A DNA stretch of 50,928 nt, taken from positions 1 through 50,928 of the forward strand of contig ONEG01000015.1 in assembly GCA_900316845.1 (NCBI GenBank), given 5' to 3'. The position numbers and the translations under genes are program-made. This DNA is from an uncultured Bacteroidales bacterium. Lineage in GTDB: Bacteria > Bacteroidota > Bacteroidia > Bacteroidales > Paludibacteraceae. Shown here one piece after another: positions 27,298-36,221 of the stretch. The notes below the pieces were generated by a model that saw only the letters and a list, made by a program, of their open reading frames with translations, was not told the DNA's origin and ran no database searches. How positions within the stretch are numbered: the first letter of the stretch is position 1; each line of letters starts with the position of its first letter.

Positions 27298-28053
27298 ATG
27301 GATCAGTATATTGATATTAAGGTTCGTGTTTGGAGACAAGCAGGACCTAAAGCGCAAGGTCATTTCGAGACCTACGAGCTGAAACATGTATTCCAAGGCG
27401 CATCGTTTCTGGAGATGATTGACATTCTGAACGAGCAGCTTATTGCAGAGCACAAAGATCCTGTGACCTACGATCATGATTGCCGTGAGGGTATCTGTGG
27501 TATGTGCTCGATGTACGTCAACGGTCACCCGCATGGACCAGACAGCGCTATAACAACCTGCCAGTTGCACATGCGTAAGTTCAAAGACGGCGAGACTATC
27601 ACCGTAGAGCCGTGGCGTAGCCGTGCGTTCCCTGTAATCAAGGACCTCATGGTCGATCGTGGCGCGTATGACAAGATTATGCAGGCCGGTGGATTCGTTT
27701 CCGTCAACACCGGCGGTGTACCCGATGCAAACGCAATTCCTATTCCGAAGCCCGTAGCAGACGAGGCCATGGATGCTGCTAGTTGTATCGGTTGCGGAGC
27801 CTGTGCTGCGGCTTGTAAGAATGGCTCGGCAATGCTTTTCGTAGCGGCTAAGGTTAGCCAGCTCGCACTCCTGCCGCAAGGTAAGATTGAGGCGGCGGCT
27901 CGCGCTAAAGCGATGGTAGCTAAGATGGACGAACTCGGTTTCGGTAACTGTACTAACACCGGCGCTTGTGCCGCGGAATGTCCGAAGAGCGTCAGCCTGG
28001 CAAATATCGCTCGCCTCAACCGCGAGTTCCTGGCGGCTAAGTTCAAGGACTAA
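27298..28053 (+). CDS. sdhB: Succinate dehydrogenase/fumarate reductase iron-sulfur subunit
   Basis: 251 residues. Three clusters are shown by cysteine motifs: CREGICGMC for [2Fe-2S] (~62-70), [11 protein letters not shown] (~160) and [12 protein letters not shown] (~220) for the [4Fe-4S]/[3Fe-4S] pair. Transfers electrons between SdhA and the quinone site of SdhC. 38 bases after sdhA, with the repeat in between. Hairpins follow its stop. Confidence 0.95.
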   Translation: MDQYIDIKVRVWRQAGPKAQGHFETYELKHVFQGASFLEMIDILNEQLIAEHKDPVTYDHDCREGICGMCSMYVNGHPHGPDSAITTCQLHMRKFKDGETITVEPWRSRAFPVIKDLMVDRGAYDKIMQAGGFVSVNTGGVPDANAIPIPKPVADEAMDAASCIGCGACAAACKNGSAMLFVAAKVSQLALLPQGKIEAAARAKAMVAKMDELGFGNCTNTGACAAECPKSVSLANIARLNREFLAAKFKD

Positions 28054-28060
28054 TAGTGTT

Positions 28061-28112
28061 TTGCCTCGTAAGGCAATTTTACAGCTCGAGGGCGGCTGAT
28101 ACCCGCCCTCGA
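28061..28112 (+). terminator. Two hairpins after sdhB, probable terminator
   Basis: First hairpin: TTGCCT / AGGCAA with loop CGTA (28061-28076), followed by TTTT, a weak terminator. Second: a 10-bp GC-rich stem TCGAGGGCGG / CCGCCCTCGA (28086-28095, 28103-28112), without a T run. Confidence 0.55.
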
Positions 28113-28140
28113 TGCACTACATAACTTTAAACATACCATT

Positions 28141-30001
28141 TATGAAAAAAATCTCTACTATGTTGGTGGCCCTGCTTTTTGCAGTAGGCGGTTTTGCACA
28201 AACCATCACGGTTGCTGAAGCAATCGCAATCGCTCAAACTTTGACTGAAAATAATGTGCCTACGCCAGAAACATATACCATTGAGGGCTATGTCAACACC
28301 ATAAAAGAAAATAGTTTTAATACCTCGTACAACAACATGACTTTTTGGATTGCAGATACACGCGGTTCGGCGAGCAGTACGGAGATGGGTGCCCTGCAAT
28401 GTTATCGTTGCCGGCCGGATAGAGAACTGGCGGTCGGGGATAAAGTGAGAGTGGAAGCTAATCTAAAGAAATACAACAGTACCGCGGAGACATCTCCGCT
28501 AAATGCTCCCGTGACGTGGTTGGAATCGCAAGAAATAGTAACGGGCTCTATTCGTGTATGCGCACAAAACTTAGAGAACTACTACTATAATTACACGCAA
28601 TCAACACGTCCGAGTTACAGCGATGCTGCAGGCTTCCAGGTTAAGACGCGGAAGATTGTGAATGCCATGCTGGATATCGACGCGGATATCTATGCGTTCT
28701 GTGAGGTAGAAGCCAAGCCGATTGTGTTGCAGCAGTTAGCCGATTCAATGAATGCGCATGCAGGGGTGAGTGGACGTTATGCGGCTGTGGACGATGGTAT
28801 TGATTACGAATGGTATGAAGGTATTGCGGATAATCAAATTAAGTCGGGTTTCATCTATCGTATAGATAAAGTGGCAACAGTGGGCTCCAATTCCGGTGCG
28901 GTATATGGTAGCGGATATTATGCTCGTACAATGCGTATCCAGGCATTCAAACAATTATCGAATAACGAGAAGTTCGTAGTGAGCATGAACCATTTCAAAG
29001 CGAAAGATTCCTCAGCAGACCAAGGCGCGTCTATGCGTGAGACGAATGCTACTAATCTCGTCTCTGCGCTTGGCAGTGTGACGACAGACCGAGATATTTT
29101 GGTACTGGGAGACCTGAACTGTCAAGTAGGCGAAACACCTATTCCGACGATTCAAAATGCCGGTTTTGAAGAGCAGTTGCTCAAATACGATGCATATGCA
29201 TGGTCGCATTGTTATAGCGGAGGTGAGTTGATTGACCATGTGTTCGCTAATACTACTATGGCGGCACAGATTGTGAATGCATACGTGAAGCATGTGAGTG
29301 CGTATAGGTGCAATTCCGCAGTAACATGGGATATGTCATGGTCGGATCACGATCCGTATGTCGTGGAACTCAACTTAGGTCGTCCTGCAACACCGGAAGG
29401 TGTATGTGTAGATATTGATGAGACTCACCTGACCAATGGAATGGGAGATATGACAACCGAAGGAGAATCTGTGTGGTCTTGGCACTCATACGGCTATGCT
29501 AAGGGTAGCAAACAAGGTGGTTATACCGGTTATTTGATGACTCCGGCCATGAGTATGAATGGGATGAAATCTGCCGAGATTAGTTTCCAACACGCACATA
29601 AGTTTGCAGGAACTCCGGCGGAAGAGTTGACATTATGGGTAACTCCCGATTATCAAGGTGACGTGGCGTCGTCCGAATGGCACCAACTCTCCATCAGTCC
29701 ATACACAGATAACAGCTCTTGGACTTGGGCAGATGTGTCGATTGATGTTCCGGTTGCTTACCTGGGAGCTAATACGGTGTTTGCGTTTAAGTATATGAGT
29801 ACAGACACGAAGTATGCTACATGGGAAATAAAGAATCTGCATATCACAGCCGAATGTGCCGGTTCAACTACCGACATTGACCAGACTCCCTTCCCTTCAG
29901 GGGAGGGCCGGGGTGAGGCTTATAAAGAACTCCGCCACGGACAACTCATCATTATCCGTAGCGGAGTGGAATACACCGTTACCGGTCAGCGGGTGAAGTA
30001 A
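28141..30001 (+). CDS. Secreted endonuclease/exonuclease/phosphatase-family protein with C-terminal tail
   Basis: 619 residues from ATG 28141, chosen because it begins the signal peptide MKKISTMLVALLFAVGGFAQ. An OB-like domain (~21-130) precedes an endonuclease/exonuclease/phosphatase domain (~135-420). The latter has MNHFKAKDS, VLGDLNCQ, LIDHVFAN and the terminal SWSDHDPYVV, all expected metal and catalytic positions. A beta-sandwich (~430-590) and the tail QLIIIRSGVEYTVTGQRVK follow. Probably degrades extracellular nucleic acids. A palindromic element (PFPSGEGRGEAY) joins sandwich and tail. Its stop touches the stop of the convergent pectate lyase. Confidence 0.88.
29885..29918 (+). repeat. 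Palindromic element copy 3, inside the secreted nuclease gene
   Basis: CTCCCTTCCCTTC / GGGGAGGG with G-rich arm CCGGGGTGAGG, read as TPFPSGEGRGEA. It sits in the linker before the C-terminal tail, in a different frame relative to the element than copy 1. Confidence 0.8.
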
Positions 30002-31627
30002 TCATTCCACCCGTCTGCCGAAGATATCGTAGGCTTTGTTATCGCGAAGGATGAGCACTCTTCCTTCGCGTATTATTTTTACTACGGCTGTTTTAGAAAC
30101 TACCGGTTGTATGTTCTCTGTGGGCTCGTTGCTTTCTATCTGGAAGCACACCTCACTAATCCGTGTGCCGGTACCTGCCGAGCGCTGGATAGTGAAGGAT
30201 TTGGCTCCTTCCGGTGCGGTCAACTGTACCATTTCTTTGGCGGAACTTGAGATCGTATAGGTTGTGTTGGCGTTGTTGTTCCAATGATAGGCGATGGTGT
30301 TCTTGTTTTCCGCCCAATTCGGGATAGTCACATCGAACTCTACCGCCTCTATAGACGTAGCGTAAGCAGAGAAATCAAAGGTGATGTAGTCAGCGTTCTT
30401 ACCCATATTGAAGTAGTCTGCCTCCCATGTGCTACCAGTGTTATAGACTATGATCGATATTTGTCCGAAATCAGCGGGAATACCTCCGTTCGCTACGGTC
30501 GGCTCTGCGCCCTTAGCTAAACTGACGCAGCAGTCTCCGGACACCACCACGGGCGTTTCTCCGCCTCCACCAGGTGTATCTCCGCCTCCGGGTTCCGAGC
30601 TGTCACAGGAAGAGGAGACGGTGCCTTCGTTTGTCACGGTCAGTGTGGCACCTGCGCCGCAGGAGGACAGGGTGACATATGTTTTCGCCGTGGCGGCTGC
30701 TAGTTGGTCGTAACTGTATGTAGGGGCGGCTACGTTACCTTTGTCGGACGGACAATTACCAGTGCAGTTAACAAACTTGCAGTAGTTGGTAGTATTATTG
30801 AAGCCTTTGTAGATGTTTTTCGCCGAGTTGGCTTTGCCGGCAAATGTACAGCCCTCGAAATAACATTTTGCATTCTCCGGACCGACGTAATAGTCAGCCA
30901 CGGAACTGTTCCAGTAACAATTCAAGAAATGCAGTTCGCAGTTGCGGCAACGGGTCATACGCTGCTTGCATCCTTCGTCCCACCAGCAGTAGCCATATGT
31001 GATATTGTACGTCCCGTCTGATGGTTTGTCGGAGGATGATGACCCTACGAGATTGGAGAACCGATGGTCATCTGCGCCGCCGGAACCACCTGCTTTCGGT
31101 GTTTTTAAATACCGGAAACGGCACCATGTGACAGAAATATTGTCCGATAGTCCTTTTATATCAAAATTTCCATCCATGCCGTCTTGGAAATCGCAATGGT
31201 CCACCCATACGTTCTTTGCTCCATCCAAAGTCAGTAAATCTTTTCCGTCGCAGTCATATGCACCGGGACCTTCGAAGGTAATGTTACGAAGGATAATATT
31301 GCTTCCTTTCAGGTACAAGATGCCGGATTGGTCCTTCGTCTGGCTGTTGGAGATCAGGCGTTTTCCCGGCAGAGCCATGATGGTCAGGTTGCCTTTATCA
31401 GTGCTGATTTGGTCGCTAATGGTAATGTTTTGCGTGATAATGATAACTTTGTTGCTGCTCTTGAGCGCGTTCTTGAATTCGCTCTCCGACTTCACCAGCG
31501 TAGGAGTGGCATTGCCGCCTCCGGTAGCGCTGTTGCCATAGCCCCATGGGGCACTCGCGCAGTAAGTGACGGCGCTCACGGATGAAACCATCCAAAACAG
31601 ACTTGCAATTAGTAATACCTTTTTCAT
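30002..31627 (-). CDS. Secreted pectate lyase (PL1 family) with C-terminal tail
   Basis: 541 residues with a signal peptide (ending SSVSA). The beta-helix of PL1 is shown by ILYLKGSNIILRNITFEGP, KNVWVDHCDFQDGMDG (the vWiDH motif, calcium and active site) and the later ITYGYCWWDEGCKQRMTRCR strand (~25-320). A Gly/Pro linker (~345-362) leads to a carbohydrate-binding-like sandwich and the tail GRVLILRDNKAYDIFGRRVE. Cleaves polygalacturonate by beta-elimination outside the cell. It follows ybeY by 19 bases on the same strand. Its stop abuts the convergent nuclease stop, with no terminator between. Confidence 0.9.
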   Translation of the reverse strand: MKKVLLIASLFWMVSSVSAVTYCASAPWGYGNSATGGGNATPTLVKSESEFKNALKSSNKVIIITQNITISDQISTDKGNLTIMALPGKRLISNSQTKDQSGILYLKGSNIILRNITFEGPGAYDCDGKDLLTLDGAKNVWVDHCDFQDGMDGNFDIKGLSDNISVTWCRFRYLKTPKAGGSGGADDHRFSNLVGSSSSDKPSDGTYNITYGYCWWDEGCKQRMTRCRNCELHFLNCYWNSSVADYYVGPENAKCYFEGCTFAGKANSAKNIYKGFNNTTNYCKFVNCTGNCPSDKGNVAAPTYSYDQLAAATAKTYVTLSSCGAGATLTVTNEGTVSSSCDSSEPGGGDTPGGGGETPVVVSGDCCVSLAKGAEPTVANGGIPADFGQISIIVYNTGSTWEADYFNMGKNADYITFDFSAYATSIEAVEFDVTIPNWAENKNTIAYHWNNNANTTYTISSSAKEMVQLTAPEGAKSFTIQRSAGTGTRISEVCFQIESNEPTENIQPVVSKTAVVKIIREGRVLILRDNKAYDIFGRRVE

Positions 31628-31646
31628 ATCTAAGTAAATTATGTTC

Positions 31647-32060
31647 TTATTTATACAACGCCAACGCGTGTTCCTCTTTGGCAGTCATCTGCGCCTTTGT
31701 CTCCGGTGTCTTATCTCCTTGACCGGTGAGATGCAGCACGCCGTGGATGAGGATGCGGAGAAGCTCGGCATCAAAGGAAACGCCCATCATCTCGGCATTG
31801 GAGCGCACGGTTTCCAAGGAAATGAAAATATCGCCGTTCAGGGTCTGCCCTGCCGTGTAATCAAAGGTGATGACATCCGTGTAGTAGTCGTGTCCGAGAA
31901 ACTCGCGGTTGACCTCTAACTCCCGCTCGTCGGAGCAGAAGATATAGTTAATATTGCCCACACCAAAACCATAATACGCAGCTACCGAGCGAATCCAACG
32001 AGTCACCTTGCGCTCATCGAGTGCAGGCATTTCTATACTATCCGCTATGAATGATACCAT
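31647..32060 (-). CDS. ybeY: Endoribonuclease YbeY (rRNA maturation)
   Basis: 137 residues. Metal-dependent single-strand RNase acting in 16S rRNA 3'-end maturation and ribosome quality control. The motif reads HGVLHLTGQGDKTPE: two of the usual three zinc histidines are present and the third is replaced by Asp-Lys, as is common in Bacteroidota homologs. YTDVITFDY and NGDIFIS are also typical. It sits between the nucleoside recognition gene (169-base gap with repeats) and the pectate lyase. Confidence 0.92.
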   Translation of the reverse strand: MVSFIADSIEMPALDERKVTRWIRSVAAYYGFGVGNINYIFCSDERELEVNREFLGHDYYTDVITFDYTAGQTLNGDIFISLETVRSNAEMMGVSFDAELLRILIHGVLHLTGQGDKTPETKAQMTAKEEHALALYK

Positions 32061-32093
32061 ATTTACCCTTTAATTATTCCGAATACCCTCCGG

Positions 32094-32137
32094 TAATATC
32101 TAACTAATATCTAACTTATAACTAACTAATCTCTAAC
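32094..32137. repeat. 11-bp tandem repeat, four units, intergenic
   Basis: TAATATCTAAC twice, then the variants TTATAACTAAC and TAATCTCTAAC. It lies between ybeY and the nucleoside recognition gene, so the repeat is not dependent on translation. Confidence 0.9.
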
Positions 32138-32173
32138 GTTTCACGCGTAAATTTCTGCTTATAATGTCGTTGG

Positions 32174-32201
32174 TATTATGTATTTAGTATTATGTATTTA
32201 G
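32174..32201. repeat. 14-bp tandem repeat, two units, intergenic
   Basis: TATTATGTATTTAG in two exact tandem copies, each divisible into two related 7-mers. Same spacer as the 11-bp array at 32094. Confidence 0.85.
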
Positions 32202-32229
32202 TATGTACTACCGGCTATTTTCACTTTTT

Positions 32230-33462
32230 TTAGCCGAAGAACAACGGAGCGATGGCAAAAGCCGCAATAGCTCCTGCTAAATCTGCCAACAAACAACATG
32301 CCACAGCGTGCCGTGTATCTTTAATATTCACGGAGCCAAAATAGACGGCGAGTACATAGAACGTCGTGTCCGTCGTGCCTTGCAGGATGCAGCATAGCCG
32401 TCCTACGAGACTATCGGCTCCGTGCGTCGTCATGGCTTCCAACATCAGACCCCGTGCTCCGCTGCCGGAGAGGGGTTTCATTAGCGCGGTCGGTACTGCG
32501 CCCGCCAGATCAGGATTGATGCCGCATGCCGCGAAGCACCATGCGATACCTCGCTCCAACAAATCCATCGCGCCGCAAGCACGGAACATACCGACAGCCA
32601 CCAAGATTGCAATGAGGTAAGGAATAATACCGATGGCCGTCTGGAAACCACCTTTTGCTCCGTCGATAAAAGCATCATAGACGTTGATCTTCTTGCACAT
32701 CGCCTGGATGATAAACCAACAGATCACGCCTAACAGCAGGATTGCTGCGATAGCTGCGGAAACGACGGAGAGCGCATGCGGAGAGAGTAGGGTAGCCGCC
32801 CAAACCAAGAGTCCAACCAAAGCCGTCAGACCAACTAATGTGCCAATCACAACGGGGTCTTTCATTTTGATCTTCTGCGCGATGCAGACGCAAATGAGCC
32901 CCACTAAGGTCGCTACGTACGTAGCGATGAGAATCGGCAGGAAGACATCGGCAGGATTTGCCGCTCCTAACTGGGCACGATAGGCCATGATGGTCGTCGG
33001 AATGAGTGTCAGACCGCTGGCGCCTAACACCACGAACATAATCATCGCATTCGAAGCCTTTGTCTTGTCTGTATTCAACTCCTGCAACTCGCCCATAGCT
33101 TTGAGTCCCATCGGCGTGGCTGCATTATCCAGACCAAGCATGTTCGCTGCGATATTCATCAGCATGGTACCGAAAACAGGATGACCTTTGGGTATATCAG
33201 GAAAGATGCGACTGAAGAACGGATTGATGGCTTTGCCTAATGAGTTTACAGCACCCGCTTGCTCACCGATCTTCATGATGCCCATCCATAACGACAAGAC
33301 ACCGGTCAGCCCTAAAGAGAGTTCAAAACCCGTCTTGGCACTATCAAATGTTGAGTTAAGAATCGTAGAGAAGATATCTACGTTCCCATAACAAATTGCT
33401 TGCACCAAACCCATTAAAATGGCCAGCAAAATGAGCGAAATCCAAATATAATTCAAAATCAT
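32230..33462 (-). CDS. Nucleoside recognition (Gate) domain membrane protein, SpmA-SpmB fusion type
   Basis: 410 residues with about ten membrane spans and two Gate/nucleoside-recognition domains (~40-150 and ~250-370), as if spore maturation proteins SpmA and SpmB were fused; common in Bacteroidota. Cues are NIAANMLGLDNAATPMGLKAM in the first half and KPLSGSGARGLMLEAM in the second. Transport substrate unknown. The ATG at 33462 is chosen over longer versions because the -7 box ends at 33467, leaving four bases and a nearly leaderless message. Confidence 0.85.
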   Translation of the reverse strand: MILNYIWISLILLAILMGLVQAICYGNVDIFSTILNSTFDSAKTGFELSLGLTGVLSLWMGIMKIGEQAGAVNSLGKAINPFFSRIFPDIPKGHPVFGTMLMNIAANMLGLDNAATPMGLKAMGELQELNTDKTKASNAMIMFVVLGASGLTLIPTTIMAYRAQLGAANPADVFLPILIATYVATLVGLICVCIAQKIKMKDPVVIGTLVGLTALVGLLVWAATLLSPHALSVVSAAIAAILLLGVICWFIIQAMCKKINVYDAFIDGAKGGFQTAIGIIPYLIAILVAVGMFRACGAMDLLERGIAWCFAACGINPDLAGAVPTALMKPLSGSGARGLMLEAMTTHGADSLVGRLCCILQGTTDTTFYVLAVYFGSVNIKDTRHAVACCLLADLAGAIAAFAIAPLFFG

Positions 33463-33466
33463 GCCA

Positions 33467-33514
33467 CAAAAGTACACTTTTTTTTGCATATGTGCAAATA
33501 ATTTAGTAATTTTG
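33467..33514. promoter_or_regulatory. Second symmetric divergent promoter pair
   Basis: Plus: TTTG 33483-33486, 20 bases, TAATTTTG 33507-33514. Minus: CAAA 33495-33498, 20 bases, TACTTTTG 33474-33467. Both -33 boxes sit in TTTGCATATGTGCAAA (33483-33498), a near-palindrome. The geometry is identical to 17013-17060. Confidence 0.85.
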
Positions 33515-33522
33515 CACCATAA

Positions 33523-34356
33523 ATGGCAAAAAGTGCTCAAATTCATAGTGTCTGTGCATTTTTTAAGCACTTCTTTTCCTCCTGGAACACCACCGGTGAG
33601 GGCATCCATTCTCCGTATCTGTTCGAGTTGGTCCGTTTCATCCTGCGGGATCGGAATGCATACTATTGTTTTGCGGACATAGAGCAAAGACGCGAGTATC
33701 TAAAGGCAAGTGAGGACGAGTTGGATGTGTTGGATTTCGGTTCGCAAGGTTCGCAAGAAGGCAAGCATATCTGCCGGAAGGTCTCCGAGATAGCGAAATC
33801 TCATCTGGAGCGACCGGAAGTGGGACAGATGCTATTCCGCCTCGTGAATTGGATAGGCGAGCAAGAAAAACGGCCGCTGGAGATCATTGAGTTAGGAACC
33901 TCTTTGGGTATCACTACCGCATATCTGGCAAGCGCCAATAGCGGAAACACCGTCCATACTTACGAAGGAAGCGGCGAAGTGCTCAAGGTGGCGCAAGGCG
34001 TATGGCGAGCGCTCGAATTGGAAAATATCCGATGGTATGAAGGGAATATCGATCAGACCTTATTGGGTACTGACTCTTCCTTATTAAATTGCGCGCCCGC
34101 GCGCGTAGATATAGCTTATGTGGATGCCAATCATACCTACGAGGCAACAAAACGCTATGCAGACTTCCTGCTTGATCGCCTGCAAACAAAGGGTGTATTG
34201 GCAATCGATGATATCCATTATTCCGAAGAAATGGAGCGCGCATGGGAAGATCTCAAGCAGGATCCGCGCGTGACTACCACGATGGATCTTTACTACATCG
34301 GTCTCATTTTTGTCGATCCGCATTATCTCAAACGGCACTATAAAATCCGTATATAA
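33523..34356 (+). CDS. SAM-dependent O-methyltransferase-like protein
   Basis: 277 residues. The central Rossmann methyltransferase has IIELGTSLGITTAYLA (SAM loop, ~125-140), VHTYEGSGE and VDIAYVDANHTYEATKRY (~187-204). LAIDDIHYSEEMERAWEDL follows (~220-240). The N-terminal ~115 residues are an unassigned helical region. The ATG is nine bases after the -7 box. The methyl acceptor cannot be told. 21 bases before the cobalamin adenosyltransferase gene and probably co-transcribed with it. Confidence 0.8.
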   Translation: MAKSAQIHSVCAFFKHFFSSWNTTGEGIHSPYLFELVRFILRDRNAYYCFADIEQRREYLKASEDELDVLDFGSQGSQEGKHICRKVSEIAKSHLERPEVGQMLFRLVNWIGEQEKRPLEIIELGTSLGITTAYLASANSGNTVHTYEGSGEVLKVAQGVWRALELENIRWYEGNIDQTLLGTDSSLLNCAPARVDIAYVDANHTYEATKRYADFLLDRLQTKGVLAIDDIHYSEEMERAWEDLKQDPRVTTTMDLYYIGLIFVDPHYLKRHYKIRI

Positions 34357-34377
34357 ACACGAAACACTAAATTTATC

Positions 34378-34893
34378 ATGTCTATCTATACCAAAACAGG
34401 CGATAAAGGAGAGACTTCTTTAGCCTCCGGTGTACGCGTGGCTAAAACCGATCCGAGGATTGACGCGTATGGCACTGTGGATGAACTCAATAGTTGGATC
34501 GGTATGCTCCGGGCTTCGCTGCCAGAGAACCATATTCAGGATCAATTGTCTATTGTCCAAAATAAGCTATTCAACCTCGGGGCTGCATTAAGCGAGGCTC
34601 CGGGAGAGTGGATTTTAGCGGATGATATACGAACGCTTGAGACCTGGATCGACGAGATGCAGGCTATCGTCCCGAAGCAAAAAGCATTTATTCTTCCGAT
34701 GGGTGGCGAACCGGTCTGCAGATGTCATATCTGCCGTACTGTCTGCCGACGGGCGGAACGAGAAATGATTGAATCGAACGCTAATCTGACACTTCTCCAA
34801 TATATCAATCGTTTGAGTGACTTTTTGTTCGTTTTAGCCCGCTATATTTGTCACCTTGCCGGAGAAGAGGAATATGTATGGGAAAAAGCATGA
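34378..34893 (+). CDS. Cob(I)alamin adenosyltransferase, PduO type
   Basis: 171 residues. Adenosylates cob(I)alamin with ATP to make coenzyme B12. Signature parts: YTKTGDKGETSLASGVRV for ATP binding, DPRIDAYGTVDELNS, and CRTVCRRAEREM (~120-131) with the conserved Arg pair. Length matches the family. It may serve methylmalonyl-CoA mutase in propionate production, but no such gene is in the window. Confidence 0.93.
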   Translation: MSIYTKTGDKGETSLASGVRVAKTDPRIDAYGTVDELNSWIGMLRASLPENHIQDQLSIVQNKLFNLGAALSEAPGEWILADDIRTLETWIDEMQAIVPKQKAFILPMGGEPVCRCHICRTVCRRAEREMIESNANLTLLQYINRLSDFLFVLARYICHLAGEEEYVWEKA

Positions 34894-34967
34894 AATGTGT
34901 AAAATTTGACGGAAAGTTCCGTAAAAGTGTAAAAATCGACGAAAATTGTTAAATAATGCACCGAATA

Positions 34968-34999
34968 TTTGCACGTATCAGATAATTTTACTACTTTTG
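34968..34999 (+). promoter_or_regulatory. Promoter upstream of the T9SS gene run
   Basis: TTTG 34968-34971, 20 bases, TACTTTTG 34992-34999. The next ATG is at 35023. It is the only clear promoter I see before the 13 close-packed plus-strand genes that end with polA. Confidence 0.8.
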
Positions 35000-35022
35000 C
35001 ACGATTTTTTGTATAAACGCGT

Positions 35023-35250
35023 ATGTATTGGACATTAGAATTAGCATCAAGATTGGACGACGCACCATGGCCGGCGACGAAGGATGAACTGTTGGATTAT
35101 GCCAATAGAGAGGGCCTTCCTTTGGAAGTGATTGAGAACCTGAATGAGTTAGAGGGAGATGACGAAGAACAGTATGAAAGTATATTGGATATTTGGCCCG
35201 ATTTCCCTACTAATGATGACGACTATATGTACAACGAAGAGGAGTACTGA
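35023..35250 (+). CDS. DUF2795 family small protein
   Basis: 75 residues, soluble. The central LDYANREGLPLEVIENLNEL matches the DUF2795 helical fold; the C-terminus is strongly acidic (Asp/Glu-rich, ending MYNEEEY). The family is common in Bacteroidota and has no proven role. It begins 23 bases after the -7 box and stops three bases before the porP-like GTG, so it leads the T9SS gene run. Confidence 0.8.
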   Translation: MYWTLELASRLDDAPWPATKDELLDYANREGLPLEVIENLNELEGDDEEQYESILDIWPDFPTNDDDYMYNEEEY

Positions 35251-35253
35251 TTA

Positions 35254-36219
35254 GTGAAAAGACGTATTGCGCTTTTGTTGGGGCTTTTGGCCGTTTTGAC
35301 TGCGAGTGCGCAGTTTGACCCGCAAATGGGGCAATATATGTATTTACAGGCTGCCTACAATCCCGCAGCGGTGGGAGAAGGTGATTTGATGAAGGTAGCG
35401 GGAATGCACCGCATGCAGTATGTGGACATTACCAACGCACCGATGAGCACTTGGTTCAGTTTCAGTTCGCCGTTTGTGATAGGCAAGACTTCACATGGTG
35501 CAGGAGTGCGGTTCTTGAATGATCGCTACGGATTATTCACTACGCAATCGCTTTATGCTCAATATGCCTATCGCCAGAAATTAGGAAAGGGTTATCTGAG
35601 TGCCGGTGTGGATCTGGGGTTTGTGAACGTGGGCTTTAAGGGCGATTCGGTGAACTTGAGTAAGATGGGCGATGACTACCATGAGACGAACGATGAGGCG
35701 ATACCTACGGGTAGTAAATCGGGGATGAAGTTCGACATGGGAATAGGTGTTTACTATTGTACGCCGGTTTGGTGGGTAGGATTGAGCTACAGCCATCTGA
35801 CACGTCCGAAGATTGACTGGAGCGACGGCACAACGGGTGTACAGCAGATAGTGACACTGGCAGGAACGATGTATGCGACCGGTGGTTACCGGTTCCGGCT
35901 GAAGAATTATAAGGAGTGGGTTCTGACACCGAGTGCCATGCTGATGAGTGATTTTAAGAGTTGGGATTTGAACCTTACGCTGATGTGCGATTATAAAGAC
36001 CGGTACCGGTGGGGATTAGGTTATCGCATATTAGGAAGTGTAAATATATTATTAGGTATAGATATTATCTCCGGGCTGCAGTTGGGCTATAGTTGTGAAC
36101 TTCCCACCAACAAACTGCTGCTGGAGAGTTATGGAAGTCACGAGATATATTTGGCATACGGATTTGATATCCTGAAGCCCAAAAGAACGAATAAATATAA
36201 ATCAATTAGATACTTGTAA
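35254..36219 (+). CDS. porP: PorP/SprF family type IX secretion membrane protein
   Basis: 321 residues starting at GTG 35254, with a signal peptide (ending LTASAQ) and an outer-membrane barrel. The family opening FDPQMGQYMYLQAAYNPAAVG is visible in shortened form (QAAYNPAAVGEGD), as is the late GLGYRILGSVNILLGIDI segment. PorP-type proteins sit in the outer membrane next to the GldK/PorK-GldN/PorN ring. It immediately precedes gldK (two-base gap), as porP precedes porKLMN in Porphyromonas. Confidence 0.9.
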   Translation: MKRRIALLLGLLAVLTASAQFDPQMGQYMYLQAAYNPAAVGEGDLMKVAGMHRMQYVDITNAPMSTWFSFSSPFVIGKTSHGAGVRFLNDRYGLFTTQSLYAQYAYRQKLGKGYLSAGVDLGFVNVGFKGDSVNLSKMGDDYHETNDEAIPTGSKSGMKFDMGIGVYYCTPVWWVGLSYSHLTRPKIDWSDGTTGVQQIVTLAGTMYATGGYRFRLKNYKEWVLTPSAMLMSDFKSWDLNLTLMCDYKDRYRWGLGYRILGSVNILLGIDIISGLQLGYSCELPTNKLLLESYGSHEIYLAYGFDILKPKRTNKYKSIRYL

Positions 36220-36221
36220 GT

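Noticed and set aside
31647..32060. Loss of the third zinc histidine in YbeY as an anomaly
   Set aside because: The Asp-Lys replacement is, to my knowledge, common in Bacteroidota YbeY proteins, so it is not a defect of this gene.
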